Shown here one piece after another: positions 26,503 through 34,589 of a DNA stretch of 64,000 nucleotides. The DNA is from HXMU1420-13 sp034669965 (GTDB lineage Bacteria > Bacteroidota > Rhodothermia > Balneolales > Balneolaceae): the NCBI GenBank assembly GCA_034669965.1, contig JAXMOK010000004.1, positions 156,517-220,516 on the forward strand, given 5' to 3'. Position 1 is the first letter of the stretch; each line of letters begins with the position of its first letter. Made by a program: the position numbers and the translations under genes. Below the pieces are notes generated by a model. That model searched no databases and had not been told where the DNA came from. It was given only the letters and a program-made list of their open reading frames with translations.

Positions 26503-26531
26503 TAAAAAAAAAGCTCATCAATGATGAGCCT
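26503..26531 (-). terminator. Rho-independent terminator of the desaturase gene
   Basis: On the minus strand GCTCATC and GATGAGC form a perfect 7-bp stem with a three-base loop, followed at once by nine T residues. It lies about 20 bp beyond the desaturase stop and just upstream of the 26458 kinase start, insulating the two. Confidence 0.9.
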
Positions 26532-26551
26532 TAGAACAACTTAATGTTTTA

Positions 26552-27652
26552 TCAAACAGCAGGTGACCAAGAAAAGTCTTTATTACCGAATTTTTTTAAA
26601 GTACGATAATGAGATGCGACCGCTTCGCGAAAAGTTTCATGGCAGTTATAAGGGATACCGAACTCTTTTGCGGTTTCCTCTACAATAGGGCTAATATCTG
26701 GGTAATGAATACTGCATACTTTTGGGAACAAATGATGTTCAATCTGGAAATTTAAACCACCAACATACCAGCAAAGTAGTTTGTTTTTTCGAGCAAAGTT
26801 GTTCGTAGTAAGCATTTCATGTATCACCCAGTGATTTTCAATCATGTTTTGCTCGTTGGGTAGTGGGTGCGTTGTGGTTTCAACTACATGTGCTAATTGA
26901 AAGATAATCCCGAGAATTAAACCTGCTGTTAGATGAACAGTGAAAAAACCAATTAAATACTGCCACCAGGTGATATCAAGTAAAGTTAAAGGCAGTACAA
27001 TGGTTAAGGTGTACACTACAATTTTGGTGATAATTAGCTTAACCCATTCTTTTGTAGGGTGATTTTTGTTCTCGTAAGGACCTAACGGTGATTTGAAGAA
27101 ATACCAGTAATCTTTAACAAAAACCCAAAAAATGGTGGCGAAACTGTAAGCCGGAAACGCTAAAAAATGTTGAAATCGATGTACGGACTTGTACTCAGTG
27201 TGTGGCGATAGTCGAATAAATTCAGCCACTTCTAAATCTTCATCATGGCCGTGAATGTTGGTATAAGTGTGATGAATGATGTTATGTGTGATTTTCCAGA
27301 TGTAGCCGTTGGCACCCACTAGATCAAACATAGTTCCTAGGATGTTGTTCACCGTTGGGTTGGCAGAGTAAGCACCATGCAGGGCATCGTGAGTTACCGA
27401 GAATCCAATTCCTGCCATTCCAAGACCCATTATAAAGCACAGTAACCACATAATTTCAACCGAAAATCCTGCGGTAATTATTAATGCAAATGGCACCCAA
27501 TACAAGGATAAAATAGCAATAGTTTTAAAAACCATAGCAGCATTTGCGTGCTTAGAAATGCCTTTTTCTTCGAAGTAGGCATTTACTCTCTTTTTTACTG
27601 CTTTGCTGAATTCCTTATCAATCCTGTTGTTAAAAGTTACCAGAGAAGGCAT
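26552..27652 (-). CDS. Membrane fatty acid desaturase (acyl-lipid/acyl-CoA type)
   Basis: 366 codons. The three histidine boxes of the di-iron desaturases are present: 'HDALHG', 'HNIIHHTYTN' and 'QIEHHLFP'. The last has Gln as its first residue, as in front-end (cyt-b5-type, delta-5/6) and linoleoyl-CoA desaturase-like enzymes; no cytochrome b5 domain is present. Hydrophobic helix pairs lie at about 45-90 and 195-250. It introduces a double bond into membrane acyl chains with O2. It is monocistronic, with its own terminator. The regiospecificity cannot be told from sequence by eye. Confidence 0.92.
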   Translation of the reverse strand: MPSLVTFNNRIDKEFSKAVKKRVNAYFEEKGISKHANAAMVFKTIAILSLYWVPFALIITAGFSVEIMWLLCFIMGLGMAGIGFSVTHDALHGAYSANPTVNNILGTMFDLVGANGYIWKITHNIIHHTYTNIHGHDEDLEVAEFIRLSPHTEYKSVHRFQHFLAFPAYSFATIFWVFVKDYWYFFKSPLGPYENKNHPTKEWVKLIITKIVVYTLTIVLPLTLLDITWWQYLIGFFTVHLTAGLILGIIFQLAHVVETTTHPLPNEQNMIENHWVIHEMLTTNNFARKNKLLCWYVGGLNFQIEHHLFPKVCSIHYPDISPIVEETAKEFGIPYNCHETFREAVASHYRTLKKFGNKDFSWSPAV

Positions 27653-27762
27653 AGATCTGTGTTAAACTGTTAAATCAATGATCGTTAAAAATACGAATTT
27701 TCCTTAGAAACTGAGTAATGCACTTCATCATTCATTCCCAAAAAAGTTGAAAAATCTTATCG

Positions 27763-28467
27763 TTAAGATTTTTTTTCTGATTTAACTGCTTTATTTCGTG
27801 AATATCGCATTTGTAGCAACTCTACAGCCAGCGCAAAGCCCATTGGTAAATAGATGTAGGCTTTAGGCACTTCTTTGTGAAAGCCTTCCATAAAGATGGT
27901 GATTCCGATACTTATTAAGAAAGAGAGCGCCAATATTTTTAATGCCGGGTTTTGAACAATAAAATCACCAATTGGTCGCGCAAAAATCAGCAATACCGAA
28001 AACGATAAAATTACAGCAGACACAATTACCCAAACTTGTTCAGTAAGCCCAATGGCTGTTATCACCGAATCCACAGAAAACACGATGTCTAATAATACGA
28101 TTTGGGTTATTACACTTTTAAAGGTGTGCTTATTGGGATGTCGAGCATCGTCTTCGTCTTTGAGCTCAACAACATGATGTATTTCTTTAACGGCTTTGTA
28201 AATAAGAAACAATCCACCTACGATAAGAATGATATCACGGATGCTTAACCCGAATAGAATTGCCTGTGTTAATCCAGTAAGTTTTAGAAGTAAAAACAAT
28301 AACAAAATGCGGGCTACCATCGCCAAAGCTAGCCCCAAAATTCGAGCTTTGTTTTGTTGCTCGTTTGGTAAGCGATTCACCAAAATAGTGATTACCAAAA
28401 TATTGTCGACACCAAGAACAAGTTCGAGGCCAATTAATAATGCAAAAATACCGATGAGATCGGCCAT
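27763..28467 (-). CDS. TerC-family integral membrane protein
   Basis: 234 codons, seven or so hydrophobic helices. 'ALLIGLELVLGVDNILVI' (split over the first helix) with the acidic 'GVDN' and a second 'DIVFSVDSV.TAIG' repeat are the TerC hallmarks. Members are linked to tellurite resistance and, in some bacteria, to manganese export that metallates secreted proteins. It is the last gene of a compact minus-strand run after the Gfo/Idh/MocA gene (5-bp gap). The metallation idea is attractive because an S1/P1 metal nuclease and secreted proteins are co-transcribed, but this is inference. Confidence 0.9.
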   Translation of the reverse strand: MADLIGIFALLIGLELVLGVDNILVITILVNRLPNEQQNKARILGLALAMVARILLLFLLLKLTGLTQAILFGLSIRDIILIVGGLFLIYKAVKEIHHVVELKDEDDARHPNKHTFKSVITQIVLLDIVFSVDSVITAIGLTEQVWVIVSAVILSFSVLLIFARPIGDFIVQNPALKILALSFLISIGITIFMEGFHKEVPKAYIYLPMGFALAVELLQMRYSRNKAVKSEKKS

Positions 28468-28472
28468 GAGAG

Positions 28473-29444
28473 TTATGTTAAATGATTAGTAAATATCTGA
28501 GTGATGACATCCATATTTGCAGTTGCATCAGTCAAAGGGATGGGTACGGGTTTGTTTTCTAGAATGGAGGCTGAAAAGGCATCAACCTGAAGTTCGTACT
28601 GATTGGTAGGTTCGAAGAAATGAGTTTCGGTTTCCCCATTTTTAGTAACGGTAACTTTGCGTTGAATTTCATCCGCTGCATTAAAAGGGATACTTATTTC
28701 AATTTTCCCACTAGAGCCGTAAATCTGAGCTCGTTGATCCTGATGAACTTGCATCCCGCATAGAAAACTGGCAGAGCCGCCACCAAACGTTAACAGAGCT
28801 GTTGTAATTCGATCGGTTTTAAAAACCGGATCAAAATTCATGACCGATTGAACTTCAATAGGTTCTTGTTGAAAAACCCATCGCGAAAAATTCACACAGT
28901 AACATCCAATATCAAGCAAACTGCCCCCACCGAGATCAGCCTGATTTTTAATATTATCCGGTTGGTTGTTGAAGTAAGTGAAGGTAGAATGTGCATGCCT
29001 AATATCACCAACTTCACCCGAATCAATGATGCTTCGAATGAACTTCCACTGTGGATGAAATCGATACATAAAAGCTTCCATTACCTTTAAATGCGGATGT
29101 TCAAGGGCAATATGTTCTAAATCTAAAGCATCTTGATGATTTACAGCGATGGGTTTTTCACAGAGAACATGCTTACCGGCTTTTATAGCCTTTACTGTGT
29201 ACTCAACATGTAAATGATTGGGGAGAGGGTTGTAAATAACATCAATCTCCGGATCTTTGAGAAGCTCGTCGTAATTTCTGTACGCTTTTTCGATCCCCAA
29301 TTCCGATGCAACTTTTTGTGCATTCTCAGCAGATCGTGAAGAGATAGCTATTACACGATTTCCTTTAGTACGTTGAATAGCCGGGATCACATTCTTAACA
29401 CCAATTTTAGCAGTGCTAAGTATGCCCCAGTTTAGATGTTTCAT
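28473..29444 (-). CDS. Gfo/Idh/MocA-family oxidoreductase
   Basis: 323 codons. The N-terminal Rossmann fold ('WGILSTAKIG', then the 'AISSRS' strand end), the conserved 'CEKPIAV' loop carrying the Lys-Pro of the active site, and the C-terminal beta-sheet domain ('GGGSLLDIGCY') identify the family, close to trans-1,2-dihydrobenzene-1,2-diol dehydrogenase/xylose dehydrogenase-like members. It is an NAD(P)-dependent cytoplasmic sugar or diol dehydrogenase. The start codon overlaps the stop of the SMP-30-like gene by one base (TAATG), so translation is coupled. Confidence 0.9.
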   Translation of the reverse strand: MKHLNWGILSTAKIGVKNVIPAIQRTKGNRVIAISSRSAENAQKVASELGIEKAYRNYDELLKDPEIDVIYNPLPNHLHVEYTVKAIKAGKHVLCEKPIAVNHQDALDLEHIALEHPHLKVMEAFMYRFHPQWKFIRSIIDSGEVGDIRHAHSTFTYFNNQPDNIKNQADLGGGSLLDIGCYCVNFSRWVFQQEPIEVQSVMNFDPVFKTDRITTALLTFGGGSASFLCGMQVHQDQRAQIYGSSGKIEISIPFNAADEIQRKVTVTKNGETETHFFEPTNQYELQVDAFSASILENKPVPIPLTDATANMDVITQIFTNHLT

Positions 29445-30328
29445 TATTGCTTAAGTTTCCAAAAATCAACTTTGTTTAACGCAACATAAGGAACAGCAAC
29501 TACACTTTCCGTGGAATTTATAGCGATGTCGGCCGGACGACCTGATACTTTGATGAACAACTCATCCTCGCCATTAAGCATAATGTGTAAACTAGAATCT
29601 TGTTGGGTGGATGTGATCAAAGCCCCATCATAAAACTCGATTCCATCGTAATTGTCGGAACCGTTTACCGTACCAAAAACTTGTAATTCTCTGGATTCGG
29701 GATTTATTTGATAGATGTTTGGGCCTTCTTGCCAAGGCGCTAAAGCCAGATTTCCATTTGGCAACAACGTGATGCCATTTGGCATGATTGGAAGATCTTC
29801 GATTAGTAATTCGTAGCCTTCTTTATCGAAGCGATACACTTTTCTGGCTCCGGTATCGGTAATGTGCAAGTTTCCTGACGGATCAGCGGCAATGTCGTTT
29901 AAAAAGCCGGGGTTTTCCGCTGAAAAATCAACAAAACCAAGATGATTGCCGGAATTCTTATCGAAATAATGAACGCCCGAATGATCGGCAACCCAAAGGG
30001 TGTCGCCGGTGATAAACATTCCACGCCCTGCGTCAAAAGGAAATTCGGCAGTGCCGGTCATAAATTGCAATTCTATGATTTCACCATCTGAAGAAACTTT
30101 AGAGACATATCCATTGGCATCGCCGGAAGTGCTACCATTAAAACACGAAACAAAATACACGTCTAGCTCGGCATCGTAGCGAACAGCTTCGGGACCGTCA
30201 AATCCATCCACAGAAAATAGGACGTCATCGGGACCTTGTCCTTCAATCCAAGTTGATTGGGCGTCGCAATTGATCGTTAAATAGCCGGAAACCGCAAATA
30301 GGCCGATAAGTAGTAGTTTGTTTTTCAT
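29444..30328 (-). CDS. Secreted SMP-30/gluconolactonase-like beta-propeller protein
   Basis: 294 codons. Signal peptide at 1-23 ('LIGLFAVSGYLTINCDAQ'); Cys21 might alternatively be a lipid attachment site, but the surrounding residues fit poorly. Repeated 'G.LW.ADHSGVHYFD', 'DIAADPSGNLHITDTGARKVYRFD' (two repeat units) and 'PNGITLLPNGNLALA' motifs mark a six-bladed SMP-30/NHL-type propeller. It may act as a periplasmic lactonase or a binding propeller. It overlaps both neighbours by one base (TGATG with the nuclease, TAATG with the dehydrogenase). Confidence 0.85.
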   Translation of the reverse strand: MKNKLLLIGLFAVSGYLTINCDAQSTWIEGQGPDDVLFSVDGFDGPEAVRYDAELDVYFVSCFNGSTSGDANGYVSKVSSDGEIIELQFMTGTAEFPFDAGRGMFITGDTLWVADHSGVHYFDKNSGNHLGFVDFSAENPGFLNDIAADPSGNLHITDTGARKVYRFDKEGYELLIEDLPIMPNGITLLPNGNLALAPWQEGPNIYQINPESRELQVFGTVNGSDNYDGIEFYDGALITSTQQDSSLHIMLNGEDELFIKVSGRPADIAINSTESVVAVPYVALNKVDFWKLKQ

Positions 30329-31110
30329 CAGTTTGAGTAGATTTCGTTAATTAATCCTGCTAATCGAACGCCGGCTTGTACGATTCGCTTTTCTACGGTT
30401 TCAAAATTCAAAAATCCATATTCGTAACTCAAGCGGTCTCCTTCAAAATCGTAAACCTGAGGTAATAGTGCTTTTGATTCGTTAGCCCAATCCAACCAAG
30501 AAGTACTTTGCCACTCGGCAATAAGTTCGTCAGTAAGCTGATCATCCGAAAAATCGGCAAGTTCCCGCCCGGTATGCTGGCGGCTGTCGATCATATTGCT
30601 ATCCCAAACGCGATGCAGATTGGAATTTTCACCAAACCACTGTACACGAACATCGTTACCCCCGCGATCGGTGCCATTTCCAACATGTAAAGGCTGATGC
30701 AGATCTCCCACCAAGTGTATCAATACTTTTAGGTTGATGGCTTCTTGTTCAGGGGATAACCCACCGGCTTTGAGCTCGGTAACCATTTTTTCGATAGCCC
30801 AAAGGATATCTCCTTCTTCAGGAGTTCCGGCTTCTTCGTAGGTCATGCCTTCGGGAATGGTGCAATAGTGCCAGGGCGACATAAATCTAAAGTTAGGATC
30901 AGAGCGAACTTCGTCCATCCAGGTGGTTACTTCGGCGATGGAATCCCCATTTAAAACTCGGGCAACTTCAGCGGCAGCCTGATCTGTTAAATGCTCTGCG
31001 GCGATATAACCTGTTGCACGATGGCCAATTTGTCCCCATCGGCGGGTTTCGTCGTTGCTTGTAAATGCAGAGGAAATGAATATCGTTATAGTGAGGAAAA
31101 TCTTAAGCAT
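30328..31110 (-). CDS. Secreted S1/P1-type nuclease
   Basis: 260 codons. After a short signal peptide the mature start region 'RRWGQIGHRATGYIA' carries the Trp/His zinc ligands of S1/P1 nucleases. Further ligands are seen in 'TTWMDEVR', 'PWHYC', 'HLVGDLHQPLHVG', 'DRGGND' and 'NLHRVWDS'. It is a tri-zinc, single-strand-specific nuclease/3'-nucleotidase for extracellular nucleic acid use. Here Trp is preceded by about ten residues after the hydrophobic core, so cleavage position is not certain. It is coupled to the SMP-30-like gene and 21 bp downstream of the envelope cluster. Confidence 0.93.
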   Translation of the reverse strand: MLKIFLTITIFISSAFTSNDETRRWGQIGHRATGYIAAEHLTDQAAAEVARVLNGDSIAEVTTWMDEVRSDPNFRFMSPWHYCTIPEGMTYEEAGTPEEGDILWAIEKMVTELKAGGLSPEQEAINLKVLIHLVGDLHQPLHVGNGTDRGGNDVRVQWFGENSNLHRVWDSNMIDSRQHTGRELADFSDDQLTDELIAEWQSTSWLDWANESKALLPQVYDFEGDRLSYEYGFLNFETVEKRIVQAGVRLAGLINEIYSN

Positions 31111-31131
31111 AGTTTTTTTGATGAAGTTCGA

Positions 31132-32010
31132 TTAATCGAATGGAAGATGTAAGATGGAATGGTAAATGGTTTGATCTAAAAGTGCCAGTTCAGATTGTAA
31201 AGAATTAGCATAGCTTTGGTAATGCTGTTGCAGCAATTGTTGATTATGCTTTTGCACACTTAGTTGCGCAGATTGGATATTGCCAGAGTAGTATCGGTAA
31301 AAAAGTAAAAAACCGATCAATCCCGCGTCAATTACTCGATCTTCAAGTACCGCTTTTCCGGTAAAATATATTCCAACACCAGAGAGTGTAATTGCGCCAA
31401 TGCCACTTGCATAATTATTGGCATACATTTGACCTAAGCCCGGAAATATATACGACATGTTTCGAGCTATCTTCTCACTTTTTAATTCTGGGAGTTCTAC
31501 ATCGATAGGGGCGCAGGGTGCTGCCGTGCAATACTCAGCATAATACTCTTCGAATCTTCTATAATTTCGATTATTGAAATGCGCATTAGCAATTAAAATG
31601 CTTTGTAATGCATGTTCGTCGAATGGTTTTTGGGCGATTGAAAGTAGGGCTTCGCTTGGTTTTTTTTCGGATGTTGTAAGAACCTCAATAATCCGAACTA
31701 CCGATTCTATATTTAAATCGATATTCGGATTGCTTGGATGTTGTACAATTCGGCCAGCTAAATCATTAGTAAAGTAACTTACCGCATCATATTGTTGTGT
31801 TTTCCAAGCTGCATAGATAATTCGAGTTAATATTTCTTTTTCTTGATTGGTTGTGATTTCCAAAGCATCTCTTTGGTAATACACATATGCGTAATTTTCT
31901 AACGCAACCGCGAACTTTTGATCAAGAAAAGCTTGCTCTGCTTTTTCAAGAGTATGCGTATTGGCATTAATTGAGATAAGGAGGCAAAGTGTAGTAAGTA
32001 TGTTCAGCAT
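31132..32010 (-). CDS. Secreted helical protein with C-terminal PGxG membrane module (envelope cluster gene 5)
   Basis: 292 codons. A signal peptide (about 1-18), an alpha-helical region with TPR-like character ('KAEQAFLDQKFAVALENYAYVYY' region, residues 22-165), then 'FPGLGQMYANNYASGIG' near residue 195 and two or three hydrophobic helices. It closes with a Gln/His-rich tail. The PGxGxxY hairpin is seen in many small TM2-like/DUF5683-like membrane proteins. The same layout occurs in the gene upstream, so the two are probable distant paralogues. The start overlaps the upstream gene by 44 bp. Function unknown. Confidence 0.75.
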   Translation of the reverse strand: MLNILTTLCLLISINANTHTLEKAEQAFLDQKFAVALENYAYVYYQRDALEITTNQEKEILTRIIYAAWKTQQYDAVSYFTNDLAGRIVQHPSNPNIDLNIESVVRIIEVLTTSEKKPSEALLSIAQKPFDEHALQSILIANAHFNNRNYRRFEEYYAEYCTAAPCAPIDVELPELKSEKIARNMSYIFPGLGQMYANNYASGIGAITLSGVGIYFTGKAVLEDRVIDAGLIGFLLFYRYYSGNIQSAQLSVQKHNQQLLQQHYQSYANSLQSELALLDQTIYHSILHLPFD

Positions 32011-32857
32011 CGAATTGAACTCGTAATTTGTTGGCCTGATTGGCTTTTACAGCTCCTTGATATGACCCGTAAATATTAGATAGATAAAACGTGGTCGTCA
32101 TTCCACCAAAGATCAAGTTAACTGGTGTATCATCCCAATGTCGGTAAGTTAAATAAGCACTCCCAAAAATAAGTAAGGCAGAGTTTAACGCATCAAAATA
32201 ACGATTATGAGTAAGACGTCCACTTCCCGGAATAATTGCTGATAGTAATGCCGACAAACCCGGTGAAGCTACTAGCTTATCTGCAATTAATGCTTTGTTG
32301 TAAAGAGTTCGAACTTCGGGGTATAACACAAAAGATGGATCTTCTAAAATAGGTTTATGCTTTTGTAGAAACTGAAAATCCCAGTTGCGCATAGCAAAAA
32401 GAAGATCAACATTAACATAGCGTGTGTTAACTCCAAACTGTTTAAAGGCAGAATTGAGATCATTAAAATCTGATGAACGTATACTTAACGACGAATAATT
32501 AATCGATGGAAGTGCAATTCGATAGTCTTTGTAGCTCTTTGTTTGGAAGTACACATCTTGATACATGTTGTTTTTCAAGATCTGCTGTTCTAAAGTGGTT
32601 GCTCGAATCAGATCAAACTCAATAAGTAGTGCTAATTTTTGTTGATCGTTTGTTGCAACCAGTGCTTTCGCATAATTAAAATCTGTTACAAAGTCCGGGC
32701 AGGATTGCTCCACAAATTGAATAAGTGTAGAGTGTAATTTGTAATCACTTAAATAGTTAAGGTAGTCAGGTTTACAGGTCTCTTGTGCTTGCACCTGAAC
32801 ACCTACTAATAAAGATATTGCGACCGAAAGAACACCGAATAGGAAGGTATTTCTCAT
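31967..32857 (-). CDS. Secreted protein with C-terminal PGxG membrane module (envelope cluster gene 4)
   Basis: 296 codons. Signal peptide to about residue 24 ('LLVGVQVQAQ'), an N-terminal soluble region of about 165 residues with two cysteines, then 'SALLSAIIPGSGRLTHNRYFDAL' as two adjoining parts near residue 205, two hydrophobic segments, and a 'YGSYQGAVKANQAN' motif that parallels the 'YYSGNIQSAQLSVQKHN' region of its neighbour. It is adjacent without gap to the YidD-like gene and overlaps gene 5 by 44 bp, so all are translationally coupled. No known family assigned with confidence. Confidence 0.75.
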   Translation of the reverse strand: MRNTFLFGVLSVAISLLVGVQVQAQETCKPDYLNYLSDYKLHSTLIQFVEQSCPDFVTDFNYAKALVATNDQQKLALLIEFDLIRATTLEQQILKNNMYQDVYFQTKSYKDYRIALPSINYSSLSIRSSDFNDLNSAFKQFGVNTRYVNVDLLFAMRNWDFQFLQKHKPILEDPSFVLYPEVRTLYNKALIADKLVASPGLSALLSAIIPGSGRLTHNRYFDALNSALLIFGSAYLTYRHWDDTPVNLIFGGMTTTFYLSNIYGSYQGAVKANQANKLRVQFDAEHTYYTLPPYLN

Positions 32858-33277
32858 TTAATCTACTGGATCTGCTAGGCGATTGCTTCTAAAATCGATG
32901 GGATATTCGGTAAGTAAAGTTGGCCCACCATTGCATCGTTGTAAGCGATCGCCGGTTTTCAGTGTGCCTAAAATAAGCCCATGTTTTTTTATGGCTTGCG
33001 AAGCATACGCCGAACAACTGGGGGTAAATGGGCAGTTTTGGGAATCATTCGACGAAATAAAATTCTGATAAACAGAATACACAAAACCGGGTTTGATATC
33101 GGTTGCATCGGTATTGCTGATTTTATTTAAAGCCGACAGATAATTTTGAATGGTTAATGAATCCTCAGAAACTGATTCTTGAGCAGGTAAAGGCTGAATG
33201 GTGGCAAGTAAAATTATCCCAATTGTGATGGATAATTGCACAAAACTAAAATGAATACTGTTGTTTTTTTGCGTCAT
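32858..33277 (-). CDS. YidD-like protein with signal peptide (envelope cluster gene 3)
   Basis: 139 codons. Residues 1-32 look like a cleavable signal ('ILLATIQPLPAQ'). A ~40-residue acidic linker leads to a YidD domain at about 68-125: 'YQNFISS', 'CPFTPSCSAYASQAIKKHG' and 'TGDRLQRCN'. Canonical YidD is about 70-90 residues, has no signal, and sits on the cytoplasmic face near YidC to aid membrane-protein insertion. Here the domain would be exported. The three characteristic Cys positions are kept, whereas the usual 'HP..GG.DPVP' tail is replaced by 'NGGPTLLTEYP'. It overlaps the LolA-like gene by 32 bp. Confidence 0.82.
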   Translation of the reverse strand: MTQKNNSIHFSFVQLSITIGIILLATIQPLPAQESVSEDSLTIQNYLSALNKISNTDATDIKPGFVYSVYQNFISSNDSQNCPFTPSCSAYASQAIKKHGLILGTLKTGDRLQRCNGGPTLLTEYPIDFRSNRLADPVD

Positions 33278-33971
33278 CTGGAATAGTAAGTGTTAACTCT
33301 AAGGTAGCATTCGATTGTGTTTCTAACTGCGACATAGATATGGTTTCGATAACCTCTTTTCCATTAATTTTTTTGACTGTATTTATTATAGTTGGAATAG
33401 AATTTCCATCAACTTCTATATAATCATTCAACTGGGTTACAATATCTAATTGATTAGCTATACTCGAGTGCTGAACCCAAGCTAATTGATCTTGAACGAA
33501 TAACAATTTGAATTTAGAATCCTGATTTTGATCCGTTATTTCCCTGGGAATCCATGTAGAAAGTGTTGTATCACCGGAAATAGAAAAATCGTCTAGAATA
33601 AATCCAATGTCAGATAATCCATAATCTTTTTTAAATACAGGCAGAATGGATGAAATAATAGGTAAATCGAAAGGGGTTTTACCAAAAAACTCAATAACTG
33701 AGTTCTCTTTGGGGTAGTAAATGATCATGCTGGTACCTGTTATCAAGATGTTTTGCCTAATGGGCTCCGCAACCTCAATTAATAGATCACCATTATAATA
33801 TTGAAAATCGCCGGTTATGGTTTCTTCGGTTGATTGATCTAAGGTGTTAAGAATAAAATCTGCAGAAACGAGCGTATTCGAGGATAGAAAGGATTGCTCT
33901 TGTGATAGTGAGGACTTAGGTAAAAGTCCCCAACCTATCACAAAAACAAATACGAGAAATGATTTATACAC
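33246..33971 (-). CDS. LolA-like periplasmic protein (envelope cluster gene 2)
   Basis: 241 codons. A signal peptide ends around residue 23 ('LLPKSSLSQ'). The rest is a run of beta strands: 'ITGDFQYYNGDLLIEVAEP', 'GTSMIIYYPKENSVIEFFG' and later 'STWIPRE'. This is typical of the LolA/LolB/DUF4292 half-barrel fold that carries lipid chains ('..L.I....W.Y.P....' strands). The similarity is structural and weak at sequence level. It would act in the periplasm, carrying a lipoprotein or lipid. It lies 12 bp after gene 1 and overlaps the YidD-like gene. Confidence 0.6.
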   Translation of the reverse strand: MYKSFLVFVFVIGWGLLPKSSLSQEQSFLSSNTLVSADFILNTLDQSTEETITGDFQYYNGDLLIEVAEPIRQNILITGTSMIIYYPKENSVIEFFGKTPFDLPIISSILPVFKKDYGLSDIGFILDDFSISGDTTLSTWIPREITDQNQDSKFKLLFVQDQLAWVQHSSIANQLDIVTQLNDYIEVDGNSIPTIINTVKKINGKEVIETISMSQLETQSNATLELTLTIPDDAKKQQYSF

Positions 33972-33983
33972 TAATTAGTTGAC

Positions 33984-34415
33984 TTAAAAATCATCTTCAG
34001 TGTTTGCAGCTGCCACAATCAAAATTGCATAGAACGCAACAGATACTAATGTACCAGCTAAGCAACCGTTCATTGCTGCTTTTGTTTGGCGTTTTTTTGC
34101 AACTTCAGTGTAGGTATCGCTATAAACAGCTACATACTCCGGGCTTTTACCTAATAATGCAGTAGCCGAAGGTTTTGGCTCAATCGCGGCAGCAATTAAA
34201 ACACCAATAATTCCACCTAAGCAACCTGCGATAAACCAAATTTGAGTATCAGTTGCATTAGCTGCAGCCGTTGCTTCGGCTCTTGCTTCTTCATTAACCG
34301 CATATGGCGGGAATTCTACATTTGCGATTGCAAAAGCTGAAGGTGTTACTGCTAAATTAAATGTGAGAAACACAAATAAGGCAGCTATGAACCTATTTAA
34401 TCGTTGATTCGTCAT
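33984..34415 (-). CDS. Small Gly/Cys membrane protein, first gene of envelope cluster
   Basis: 143 codons. An N-terminal signal peptide ends near '..PSAFA' (about 29). Two transmembrane segments follow, each starting with a glycine-cysteine motif: 'GCLGGIIGVLIAAA' (about 64-80) and 'NGCLAGTLVSVAFYAI' (about 116-135). Between them lies a conserved-looking loop 'LLGKSPEYVAVYSDTYTEVA'. Paired Cys and small-residue helices suggest helix packing or oligomerisation. I know similar short proteins in Bacteroidota only as hypothetical. A perfect 12-bp inverted repeat lies 48 bp upstream. Confidence 0.7.
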   Translation of the reverse strand: MTNQRLNRFIAALFVFLTFNLAVTPSAFAIANVEFPPYAVNEEARAEATAAANATDTQIWFIAGCLGGIIGVLIAAAIEPKPSATALLGKSPEYVAVYSDTYTEVAKKRQTKAAMNGCLAGTLVSVAFYAILIVAAANTEDDF

Positions 34416-34463
34416 AATTTTTTTGACCCCGAATTAAATTAATAGTTGTGATGATTATAATAA

Positions 34464-34501
34464 TAAAATGCTAAAAATATAAAGCTATGTTTAGCATTTT
34501 A
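34464..34501. promoter_or_regulatory. Perfect 12-bp inverted repeat upstream of the envelope cluster
   Basis: TAAAATGCTAAA (34464-34475) is the exact reverse complement of TTTAGCATTTTA (34490-34501), with a 14-bp loop. It lies 48 bp upstream of the cluster's first start and about 90 bp beyond the UPF0173 stop. It could be that gene's terminator, though the T-tract is interrupted, or an operator or leader hairpin for the cluster. Confidence 0.6.
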
Positions 34502-34589
34502 TATACTTTCTTCGCATATCAGTTTTTGCAGGTTATATAACTAACTATTTAAATAGAGTTAGTGTATATAAATTAATGTAGTTGATTAT

